Shown here: one piece after another, positions 56,007-64,000 of the stretch
Numbering within the stretch: the first letter of the stretch is position 1
Layout: each line of letters begins with the position of its first letter
NCBI RefSeq assembly: GCF_000614975.1
Contig: NZ_BALM01000002.1
Location: forward strand, 62,001 to 126,000
DNA length: 64,000 bases
Direction: 5' to 3'
Source: Shewanella marina JCM 15074
GTDB lineage: Bacteria > Pseudomonadota > Gammaproteobacteria > Enterobacterales > Shewanellaceae
Made by a program: the position numbers and the translations under genes
The notes under the pieces: generated by a model
Databases searched by the model: none
Seen by the model: the letters and a program-made list of their open reading frames with translations, nothing else
What the model was told of the DNA's origin: nothing

Positions 56007-57611
56007 ATGTCTGATATAGATAAATGGGATGTTGAAGATCCTAAGTTTTGGGATGAAAAGGGGAAAAAAATTGCCAATCGTAATTTGTGGCTTTCAATTC
56101 CAAGTTTATTGTGTGGTTTTGCTGTTTGGTTATATTGGGGAATTATTACCATTCAAATGCTTAATTTAGGTTTTCCGTTTGCAAAATCTGAGTTATTTAC
56201 GCTAATGGCGGTTGCTGGTTTAACGGGAGCAACATTAAGAATACCAAGTAGTTTTTTTATTCGGTTATGTGGTGGCAGAAACACTATTGTGTTTACCACG
56301 GCCTTATTGATGTTACCTGCAATCGGTACTGGAATCGCGCTGCAAGATAAGAATACGCCGTTATGGGTATTTCAAATGTTAGCTTTACTTTCAGGTTTTG
56401 GTGGCGGTAACTTTGCGTCATCAATGTCAAATATCAGCTTCTTTTTTCCTAAAAAACAACAGGGGTTAGCGCTTGGTCTAAATGCTGGTTTAGGTAACTT
56501 TGGGGTAACGACCATGCAAATATTGGTGCCATTAGTGATGACTTTTGGCATCTTTGGCGGCGAGCCTATGGAATTGGTGAATACCTCTGGTACTTTGATT
56601 GGTAAAATTCCTGCGGGTTCCGATGCATGGATCCAAAATGCCGGTTATGTGTGGTTATTATTTCTCATTCCATTAGCTATCGTGAGTTGGCTGGGGATGA
56701 ATAACATTAAAGCGGCACATGTGACACCTGAACTTCCCAATCCCATCAGTTCTTTCAGTATTATCAGTGGCATGCTTGCAGTTGGTTTTTTGACATCAAT
56801 CTTAGGCTTATGGCTAATGTTACCTGAAAAGGTTGGCGGTTCTGGGTTTGAGTTAAGTAAGTGGCTTGTATTACCCATAGTTATTGCATTAACGGTGTTT
56901 TTATTAAAATTAATTCCGGGGCAAGTAAAGAATAATTTAACTCGCCAATATAAGATTTTTGGTAATACTCATACTTGGGTAATGAGTATTATTTATACCA
57001 TGACTTTCGGTTCATTTATTGGTTTTGCTGCTGGATTCGGTCTATCGATTAAGGTGATTTTTGGATATCAACATGTCATGGTTGATGGCGTCATGAATCA
57101 TGATATTGCGAATCCTAATGGCCCTAGTGCATTGATGTATGCATGGATGGGACCTTTTATTGGTGCATTAATTCGTCCGGTCGGTGGTTGGATTGCTGAC
57201 AAAATGGGCGGAGCCAAAGTCACTCAAATTTGTGCCTTCATTATGATTGCAAGTGCCGTGGGTGTTGCATACTTTATGAAGGCTGCTTATGCCTCTGAAA
57301 CTCCTCAAGAATTCTTTGTTCCTTTCCTCGTGTTGTTTTTGGTGTTATTTGCCGCAACGGGCATTGGTAATGGTTCAACTTTCCGCACTATCTCAATGGT
57401 ATTTGATAAAGAGCAAGCAGGTCCTGTGCTTGGCTGGACATCTGCTGTTGCCGCCTATGGCGCCTTCATTATTCCCAAAGTATTAGGTGAGCAAATTAAG
57501 CTGACCACTCCTGAAAATGCTTTATATGGTTTTGCCATATTCTACGGCGTATGTATTGCCATTAATTGGTGGTTCTATCTCCGTCCTGGCGCAGAACATA
57601 AAAACCCATAA
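56007..57611 (+). CDS. narK2: Nitrate/nitrite transporter of the NarK2 type
   Basis: This 534-residue major facilitator protein has a hydrophilic N-terminus (MSDIDKWDVEDPKFWDEKGKKIANRNLW) typical of NarK/NarK2, then 12 helices. The conserved nitrate motifs are LTGATLRIPSSFFIRLCGG, GLNAGLGNFGVTTMQILVP and LFAATGIGNGSTFRTISMVF. The extra length is in the loop near residues 165-205. It would exchange nitrite for nitrate or import nitrate. ATG 56007 follows GGAGAAGCGA; the TTG at 55995 is less likely. It lies 110 bases before narG, with an inverted repeat in between. Confidence 0.93.
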   Translation: MSDIDKWDVEDPKFWDEKGKKIANRNLWLSIPSLLCGFAVWLYWGIITIQMLNLGFPFAKSELFTLMAVAGLTGATLRIPSSFFIRLCGGRNTIVFTTALLMLPAIGTGIALQDKNTPLWVFQMLALLSGFGGGNFASSMSNISFFFPKKQQGLALGLNAGLGNFGVTTMQILVPLVMTFGIFGGEPMELVNTSGTLIGKIPAGSDAWIQNAGYVWLLFLIPLAIVSWLGMNNIKAAHVTPELPNPISSFSIISGMLAVGFLTSILGLWLMLPEKVGGSGFELSKWLVLPIVIALTVFLLKLIPGQVKNNLTRQYKIFGNTHTWVMSIIYTMTFGSFIGFAAGFGLSIKVIFGYQHVMVDGVMNHDIANPNGPSALMYAWMGPFIGALIRPVGGWIADKMGGAKVTQICAFIMIASAVGVAYFMKAAYASETPQEFFVPFLVLFLVLFAATGIGNGSTFRTISMVFDKEQAGPVLGWTSAVAAYGAFIIPKVLGEQIKLTTPENALYGFAIFYGVCIAINWWFYLRPGAEHKNP

Positions 57612-57655
57612 CTTGATAATTGTGTGGCGATATAGGGGCTGCACTAATTATCAAG
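57612..57655. other. Inverted repeat between narK2 and narG
   Basis: CTTGATAATT (57612-57621) and AATTATCAAG (57646-57655) form a perfect 10-bp inverted repeat around 24 bases. It begins immediately after the narK2 stop codon. It could be an RNA hairpin at the narK2 3' end, or a binding dyad for narG. No T tract follows. Confidence 0.45.
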
Positions 57656-57721
57656 GACAGTAAAACAATAATGGGTGGATATGAGTTGTACCACTCATCT
57701 TGATAAAACATGGAGTAAGAG

Positions 57722-60700
57722 ATGAGCAATTTTCTTGACCGCTTACAGTTTTTTAAAAAGAAAACAGGTGAGTTTAGTGATGGTCACGGTGATACCACGA
57801 ATGAGAGTCGTGAGTGGGAAAACAGTTATCGTCAGCGGTGGCAGCATGACAAAGTCGTGCGTTCAACCATGGGGTTAATTGTACAGGATCCTGTTCTTGG
57901 AAAATTTATGTAAAAAATGGATTAGTGACATGGGAAACCCAACAAACTGATTATCCCCGTACTCGTCCTGATTTACCTAATCATGAACCACGAGGTTGTC
58001 CGCGTGGTGCCAGTTATTCATGGTATTTATATAGTGCAAATCGCCTCAAATACCCAAAAGTGCGTAAGCCACTATTAAAGTTATGGCGTCATGCTCGTGC
58101 AACTCAAGATCCTGTTTCAGCTTGGGCTTCGATTGTTGAAGATCCAATGAAAGCTGAGTCATATAAATCTAAGCGTGGTTTAGGTGGTTTTGTTCGTTCA
58201 ACTTGGGATGAAGTGAATGAAATTATTGCTGCTGCAAATGTTTATACCACAAAAACCTATGGGCCTGACCGTGTCGTTGGTTTTTCTCCCATTCCCGCAA
58301 TGTCGATGGTTTCATATGCAGCTGGTGCCCGTTACTTATCTCTTATTGGGGGCGTGTGTTTAAGTTTTTATGATTGGTATTGTGATTTACCACCATCGTC
58401 ACCAATGACTTGGGGGGAGCAAACAGACGTGCCTGAGTCTGCCGATTGGTATAACTCAAATTATATTATTGCTTGGGGCTCAAATGTGCCACAAACACGT
58501 ACCCCAGATGCGCATTTTTTTACTGAGGTTCGTTATAAAGGCGCTAAAACTGTATCGATAACACCTGACTATGCTGAAGTTTCAAAGTTAACAGATGAGT
58601 GGTTAAACCCAAAACAGGGAACCGATGCAGCGCTTGGAATGGCATTCGGGCATGTTATTTTGCGTGAGTTTCACCTTGAAAATCCAAGTCAGTATTTTAC
58701 TGATTATGTGCGTCAATATACTGATTTCCCGATGCTGGTTGTTTTGGATAAATATGATGATAATTCGTTTAAATCAACCCGTTTTTTACGCGCATCTGAT
58801 TTAGCCAATCATCTGGAGCAAGCCAATAATCCTGAGTGGAAAACTGTTGCGATAGATGAAAATAGCCATGATTTCGTCTCTCCAACTGGATCAATTGGTT
58901 ATCGTTGGGGGGAAAAAGGAAAATGGAATATTCAGCAACGTGAAGGGGCAGAAGGTCGAGAAACTAAACTGCAACTATCACTGATTGGTGAAGATATCTC
59001 ACCAGTATCATTTCCCCATTTTGCGGGAGATGATGCGAATAAGCATTGGGTTGCATGTGCGCAGGAGCAGGTTCAAGTCCGTAATGTACCCACTCGGACA
59101 ATCATAAATGCCGATGGCGAAAAATTAGTTGTTGCCACCGTATATGACTTAATGATGGCCAACTATGGTCTTGACCGTGGATTAGGGGGGAGAATGTTGC
59201 CTCTAGTTATGATCAAGATATTGCAGGTACGCCTGCATGGCAGGAAAAAATTACCGGTGTATCACGTGATAAAGTGATCAAAATCGCCCGCGAATTTGCT
59301 GATACAGCCAATAAGACCAAAGGTAAATCAATGATCATTGTGGGTGCGGCAATGAACCATTGGTATCACATGGATATGAATTACCGTGGCTTAATCAATA
59401 TGGTGATGATGTGTGGCTGCGTAGGCCAATCAGGTGGCGGTTGGTCACACTATGTGGGTCAAGAAAAGTTACGTCCACAAACAGGCTGGCAACCATTAGC
59501 TTTTGGTTTAGATTGGTCACGTCCTCCACGTCAAATGAATGGAACTTCGTTTTTTTATAATCATTCATCACAGTGGCGTCACGAGAAAGTCAGTGTGCAT
59601 GAAGTGTTATCGCCTATGGCGGATAAATCACAATTCCCTGAGCATATGCTTGATTACAACATTAAGGCTGAGCGTATGGGCTGGTTACCATCAGCACCAC
59701 AGCTTAATCGTAATCCATTACAGTTAACCAAAGATGCACAAGACGCTGGAATGTCGACTAAAGATTATGCCGTTGAAAAGTTAAAGTCGGGTGAACTTAA
59801 ATTTGCTGCAGAAGCACCTGATGCACCTGAAAACTTCCCTCGTAATATGTTTATTTGGCGCTCAAATTTATTGGGATCATCCGGTAAAGGGCATGAGTAT
59901 ATGCTCAAATATCTATTAGGCACCAAAAATGGTGTGATGAATGATGATTTAGGGCAACGAGGTAGCTTTAAACCTGAAGAGGTTGAGTGGGTTGATAAGG
60001 GCGCGGTCGGTAAGCTTGATCTGGTGACTACTCTTGATTTTAGAATGTCATCCACTTGTATGTATTCCGATATTATTTTGCCTACCGCTTGTTGGTATGA
60101 AAAAGATGATTTGAATACATCGGATATGCATCCGTTTATTCACCCACTCTCAACTGCAGTTGACCCAGCATGGGAAGCTAAATCAGATTTTGAAATTTAT
60201 AAGGGAATTGCTAAAGCCTTCTCAAGAGTGTGTGAAGGTCATTTAGGTCATGAGACTGATTTTGTTACCGTGCCTATGCTACATGATACCCCAGGTGAAT
60301 TAGCACAACCATTTGATGTGAAAGATTGGAAAAAAGGTGAATGTGAACTTATTCCTGGAATGACGGCGCCTAATATGGTGGAAGTCGAACGTGATTATCC
60401 CAACACATATAAGAAGTTTACTTCATTCGGTCCAGCATTAGACAAATTAGGTAATGGGGGAAAAGGGATTAACTGGAATACAGATGATGAGATTTTATTA
60501 CTTGGAGATCTTAATCACCGTCATACCGATGAGGGAATAAGTGAAGGTCGACCCATTATAGAAACTGCAATTGATGCCGCTGAGACTATTTTGACGTTAG
60601 CGCCTGAGACCAATGGTAATGTTGCCGTTAAAGCTTGGGAAGCATTAAGTGAAGCAACCGGTATTGATCATACTCATCTTGCTAAACCTAAGCAGGAGGA

Positions 60701-61484
60701 GAAGATTCGATTTAGAGATGTACAAGCACAACCTCGTAAGATTATCTCATCACCAACATGGTCAGGCTTAGAAGATGAACATGTCAGTTATACCGCAGGT
60801 TATACCAATGTGCATGAGCTAATCCCATGGCGCACAATCACGGGTAGGCAACAGTTTTATCAAGATCATAAATGGATGCAAGCATTTGGCGAACAGATGA
60901 TCTCATATCGTCCTCCAATTAATACTAAGACTGTTGATTATGTCAAAGGCACTAAGCCAAATGGCCATAAAGAGATTGTATTAAATTGGATTACTCCGCA
61001 TCAAAAGTGGGGCATTCATAGTACTTATTCAGATAATTTGTTGATGCTGACACTTTCTCGTGGTGGACCCATTATTTGGATGAGTGAAGTTGATGCTAAA
61101 GATGCAGGTATTGAGGATAACGATTGGGTCGAAGTCTTTAATGCTAATGGGGCGATAGCTTGTCGTGCGGTTGTCTCACAACGTGTTAATCAAGGCATGA
61201 CCATGATGTATCACGCCCAAGAGCGGATCGTGAATGTTCCAGGAAGTGAAATGACAGGTACACGTGGTGGTCACCATAACTCGGTTACGCGTATTGTCAT
61301 GAAACCAACTCATATGATTGGTGGATATGCTCAGCAATCTTGGGGCTTTAATTATTATGGCACGGTTGGTTGTAATCGTGACGAGATGGTTGTGATAAGA
61401 AAGATGGATAAAGTTGACTGGTTAGAAGGTTCTGACAGCGATGATTTACCCCGTCCTCTACCCACTAATCCAGATGAAGCTTAA
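57722..61484 (+). CDS. narG: Respiratory nitrate reductase alpha subunit, two frameshifts in this record
   Basis: NarG reduces nitrate with a Mo-bis-MGD cofactor and one [4Fe-4S] cluster at the cytoplasmic face. Three frames make one gene. Near 57867, CC should be CCC, restoring RSTHGVNCTGSCSWKIY, the iron-sulfur ligands including the family histidine. At 59185-59190 the G6 tract should be G7, restoring LGGENVASSYDQDIAG. The repaired protein has 1254 residues (E. coli 1247). Further landmarks are NHEPRGCPRGASYSWYLYS, GPDRVVGFSPIPAMSM, YCDLPPSSPMTWGEQTDVP, ADWYNSNYIIAWGSNVPQ and SPTWSGLEDEHVSY. It heads narGHJI. The breaks are probably undercalled runs. Confidence 0.93.
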
Positions 61485-61495
61485 GGAGCCACGTC

Positions 61496-63034
61496 ATGAA
61501 AATACGTTCTCAAATCGGTATGGTGCTTAACCTTGATAAGTGTATTGGTTGTCATACTTGCTCAATTACTTGTAAAAACGTATGGACTTCTAGAGAGGGG
61601 GTGGAATACGCATGGTTTAATAATGTTGAAACTAAACCGGGAATTGGTTACCCCAAAGAGTGGGAAAACCAAGATAAATGGAATGGCGGTTGGCAGCGTA
61701 AATCAAATGGTGAAATTCAACCTAAAATTGGGGGAAAATACCGTGTTTTAGCGAGTATTTTTGCTAATCCCGATCTGCCTGCTATTGATGATTACTACGA
61801 ACCTTTTGACTATGACTATCAACATTTGCATACCGCTCCTATTGTTGAACACCAGCCAACAGCAAGACCACGTTCGGTTATTTCTGGTAAACGGATGGAA
61901 AAAATTGAATGGGGTCCTAATTGGGAGGAGATCTTAGGGACTGAGTTTGAAAAGCGCAGTAAAGATAAGAATTTCGATAATATGCAAAAGCAGATGTATG
62001 GCGAGTTTGAAAATACATTCATGATGTATTTACCTCGTTTATGTGAGCATTGCTTAAATCCTGCCTGTGTCGCTTCATGTCCTTCAGGTGCAATTTATAA
62101 GCGTGAAGAAGATGGAATAGTGCTTATTGATCAAGAGAAATGTCGTGGCTGGCGTATGTGTATTTCTGGCTGCCCATACAAGAAGATTTATTACAACTGG
62201 AAGTCAGGTAAATCTGAGAAGTGTATTTTCTGTTACCCACGTATTGAAGCGGGTATGCCGACCGTTTGCTCTGAAACTTGTGTTGGGCGTATTCGCTATT
62301 TAGGGGTATTGCTCTACGACGCAGACAAAATTAAAGAGGTTGCAGCAACAGCATCTGAGCAAGACTTATATCAAAAGCAGTTAGAGGTATTTTTAGATCC
62401 CTTTGATCCTGCCGTGATTGAACAAGCTCGACGTGATGGCGTTGCAGATTCTGTGATTGAAGCAGCACAAAAATCACCCGTTTATAAAATGGCAATGGAT
62501 TGGAAGTTGGCATTACCGCTTCATCCTGAATACCGAACATTACCTATGGTCTGGTATATCCCATCACTCAGCCCGATTCAAAATGCAGTGCAAGCAGAGA
62601 CTTTAGGCAAAGCTGGCGTTATACCGGATATTCGTTCACTACGAATTCCGCTGCAATATTTAGCTAACTTGCTGACAGCAGGGGATAAAGAGCCCGTGGC
62701 TAAGGCATTAGAAAGAATGTTAGCAATGCGAGCTTATAAGCGCGCTGAAAATGTGGAAGGGCTTGAAGACTTAGAGGTGCTTGAGCAAGTTGGGCTGACT
62801 AAGAAACAAGCTGATGAGATGTATCGTTATCTTGCTATTGCGAACTATGAAGATCGTTATGTTATTCCAAGTGGGCACCGGGAGATGAATGTACCACAAG
62901 CCTATGGGGAGAAAAGCGGATGTGGCTTTACCTTTGGGAATGGCTGTAGCGATGGTCACAATGGGGTCAATATGTTCGGAGGCAAAAAGATAACGCGCCG
63001 TGATGTCATCAAAACAGTCAAACTGGAGGAGTAA
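61496..63034 (+). CDS. narH: Respiratory nitrate reductase beta subunit
   Basis: NarH carries electrons from NarI haem to NarG through four iron-sulfur clusters. The 512-residue protein (E. coli 512) has all the cysteine groups. CIGCHTCSITCK lies near the N-terminus, CEHCLNPACVASCPSG and CRGWRMCISGCPYKK in the middle, and CIFCYPRIEAGMPTVCSETCVG after that; the tryptophan replacing a cysteine in CRGWRMC is a family trait that gives the [3Fe-4S] cluster. It starts 11 bases after narG and ends 4 bases before narJ. Confidence 0.97.
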   Translation: MKIRSQIGMVLNLDKCIGCHTCSITCKNVWTSREGVEYAWFNNVETKPGIGYPKEWENQDKWNGGWQRKSNGEIQPKIGGKYRVLASIFANPDLPAIDDYYEPFDYDYQHLHTAPIVEHQPTARPRSVISGKRMEKIEWGPNWEEILGTEFEKRSKDKNFDNMQKQMYGEFENTFMMYLPRLCEHCLNPACVASCPSGAIYKREEDGIVLIDQEKCRGWRMCISGCPYKKIYYNWKSGKSEKCIFCYPRIEAGMPTVCSETCVGRIRYLGVLLYDADKIKEVAATASEQDLYQKQLEVFLDPFDPAVIEQARRDGVADSVIEAAQKSPVYKMAMDWKLALPLHPEYRTLPMVWYIPSLSPIQNAVQAETLGKAGVIPDIRSLRIPLQYLANLLTAGDKEPVAKALERMLAMRAYKRAENVEGLEDLEVLEQVGLTKKQADEMYRYLAIANYEDRYVIPSGHREMNVPQAYGEKSGCGFTFGNGCSDGHNGVNMFGGKKITRRDVIKTVKLEE

Positions 63035-63038
63035 TAGC

Positions 63039-63773
63039 ATGTTAATTCTGAAGGTTATTTCAAGGTTATTAGACTATCCAACTCAGGCTCTATTTGATGC
63101 ATCAGAACAGATGATTTGCGTGGTACAGCAATCATCTGATATCGCACCGCCAGAGAAACAAGCGCTGCTTAAATTTATTGATGATTTGACGGCCCAAGAT
63201 CTATTTGATGCGCAAGAGCGATATGATCTGCTATTTGATCGAGGTCGAGCCCTGTCATTATTGCTATTTGAACATGTACATGGTGAATCTCGTGATCGTG
63301 GCCAAGCTATGGTTGATTTAATGGCCGTATATAACACGAATGGGTTTGATATAGACAGTTCGCAACTACCTGATTATTTGCCTCTTTATTTAGAGTATCT
63401 CAGTGAGCAATCTATCGACTATATCCATGAATGGTTAGGAGACATTGTTCACCTATTGGCCATGCTTTCTGAGCGTTTAATTGAAAGACAGTGTGATTAT
63501 AGCGTGTTGTTTGATGGCTTGATTAGTCTAACTGATGTCGAGCTAGATCGTGTGGAAATTGCAACCATTGTCGCTGCGGAAGAGCGCGATGATACCGTGG
63601 CGGCAATTGATCAAGCGTGGGAGGATAAGGAGATCCGTTTTGATGACCCAATGACAGGGCCATGCCCAAATCAAGGCTTACATTCGTCAAAACATGCGCT
63701 AGACCCGAACACCATCAATCAAGTACCCATTAAATGGCATGATGCCGATGCTGCCGACGTCGCAGGATTGTAA
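63039..63773 (+). CDS. narJ: Nitrate reductase chaperone NarJ
   Basis: NarJ is the dedicated chaperone that helps load the Mo cofactor into NarG and attach NarGH to NarI. The 244-residue protein shows the TorD-like pattern (LKVISRLLDYPTQALFDAS, ERYDLLFDRGRALSLLLFEHVHGESRDRGQAM, LPDYLPLYLEYLS) and an acidic C-terminal tail. ATG 63039 has a strong GGAGGAG site; the longer frame from 63000 overlaps narH and is not preferred. It is followed at 10 bases by narI. Confidence 0.95.
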   Translation: MLILKVISRLLDYPTQALFDASEQMICVVQQSSDIAPPEKQALLKFIDDLTAQDLFDAQERYDLLFDRGRALSLLLFEHVHGESRDRGQAMVDLMAVYNTNGFDIDSSQLPDYLPLYLEYLSEQSIDYIHEWLGDIVHLLAMLSERLIERQCDYSVLFDGLISLTDVELDRVEIATIVAAEERDDTVAAIDQAWEDKEIRFDDPMTGPCPNQGLHSSKHALDPNTINQVPIKWHDADAADVAGL

Positions 63774-63783
63774 GGAGATAATA

Positions 63784-64000
63784 ATGTCAAATCTTAACTT
63801 TTTGCTATTTGGAGTCTATCCATTCATCGTGGCGGCTGTATTTATTGTTGGCTGTTGGATTCGTTATGATAGAGAACCCTATAGTTGGAAAGCGGACTCA
63901 AGCCAAATGCTGGATAACAAAGGTTTTAGTCTTGCGAGTAATCTATTTCATATCGGGGTGATATTTGTTTTAGCGGGTCATTTCGTCGGTTTATTAACAC
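63784..64000 (+). CDS. narI: Respiratory nitrate reductase gamma subunit, partial at window edge
   Basis: NarI is the membrane cytochrome b that oxidises quinol. Only the first 72 residues are inside the window: MSNLNFLLFGVYPFIVAAVFIVG, a first membrane helix, WIRYDREPYSWKADSSQ, and NLFHIGVIFVLAGHFVGLL, a second helix whose histidines belong to the haem b ligand set. ATG 63784 follows AAGGAGATAATA. The gene runs off the right end, so its integrity cannot be judged. Confidence 0.95.
   Translation, partial: MSNLNFLLFGVYPFIVAAVFIVGCWIRYDREPYSWKADSSQMLDNKGFSLASNLFHIGVIFVLAGHFVGLLT

Noticed and set aside
57722..57913. A separate small gene before narG
   Set aside because: It is the normal NarG N-terminus ending at a single-base loss, confirmed by the iron-sulfur ligand region in the next frame.
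1..64000. CRISPR arrays, tRNA or rRNA genes, prophage or insertion sequences
   Set aside because: None was recognised by eye on either strand; no transposase or integrase frames and no regularly spaced repeats were found.

Overview
The window looks like a chromosomal segment of a marine, AT-leaning gammaproteobacterium, most probably Shewanella. The best taxonomic marker is a small tetraheme cytochrome c (19142-19470) closely resembling the CctA/STC protein of that genus. Gene order around pta-ackA-yfbV, ycaO-focA-pflB-pflA, hinT-ycfL and a TPP-riboswitch thiamine operon fits the same assignment. This is pattern recognition, not a database search.

Layout. (1) 1-2456: two perfect inverted DnaA boxes at the left edge, then a minus-strand pair, a GcvT/DmdA-like folate-dependent methyltransferase followed by a MetF-like protein, suggesting a demethylation plus C1-recycling module. 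(2) 2586-12672: a mixed-acid fermentation block, pta, ackA, yfbV, pflA, pflB, focA, ycaO. It takes pyruvate to acetate, formate and ATP and exports formate; a consensus-like PdhR operator lies just upstream of ycaO. (3) 13028-18838: yhdT-panF pantothenate uptake, a YfcC-type carrier, a small lipoprotein, dipeptidase E and the HtpX protease. (4) 19142-24739: cctA, a glycosyltransferase, a GEVED/LruC-domain secreted protein with a partner lipoprotein, and a divergent CsgD-type LuxR regulator. (5) 24774-28656: an M61 peptidase, hinT, two tandem hot-dog thioesterases and ycfL. (6) 28756-33064: a thiamine scavenging operon with TPP riboswitch, TonB-dependent receptor, YkoF-like protein, PnuT and ThiK, followed by a DUF6279 lipoprotein. 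(7) 34013-39190: DoxX, YdjA-like nitroreductase, GNAT, several small envelope proteins and Ada. (8) 39724-51845: a complete Tad/Flp pilus operon ending in an unusually acidic TadG and an OmpA-like protein. (9) 52004-64000: a respiratory nitrate reduction island, narK1, narL and narX on the minus strand, narK2, then narGHJ and the start of narI, which is cut by the window edge.

A striking property of the record is eleven single-base-scale frameshifts in eight otherwise well-conserved genes (gcvT-like, panF, cctA, glycosyltransferase, lruC-like, M61 peptidase, second thioesterase, narG). Most are repaired by restoring one base, usually in a short homopolymer, and the repaired genes have near-normal lengths. 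I therefore treat them as probably intact genes in a sequence with undercalled homopolymers, while noting that two G6 tracts could also be slippage-prone sites.

I see no tRNA, rRNA, CRISPR array, insertion sequence or prophage. No system here is certainly new. The items most worth a second look are the LruC/lipoprotein/CsgD-like module with its 18-bp palindrome, the folate-dependent demethylase pair, the RBS-hiding hairpin behind the TPP riboswitch, the acidic TadG, and the regulatory architecture of the pfl cluster.
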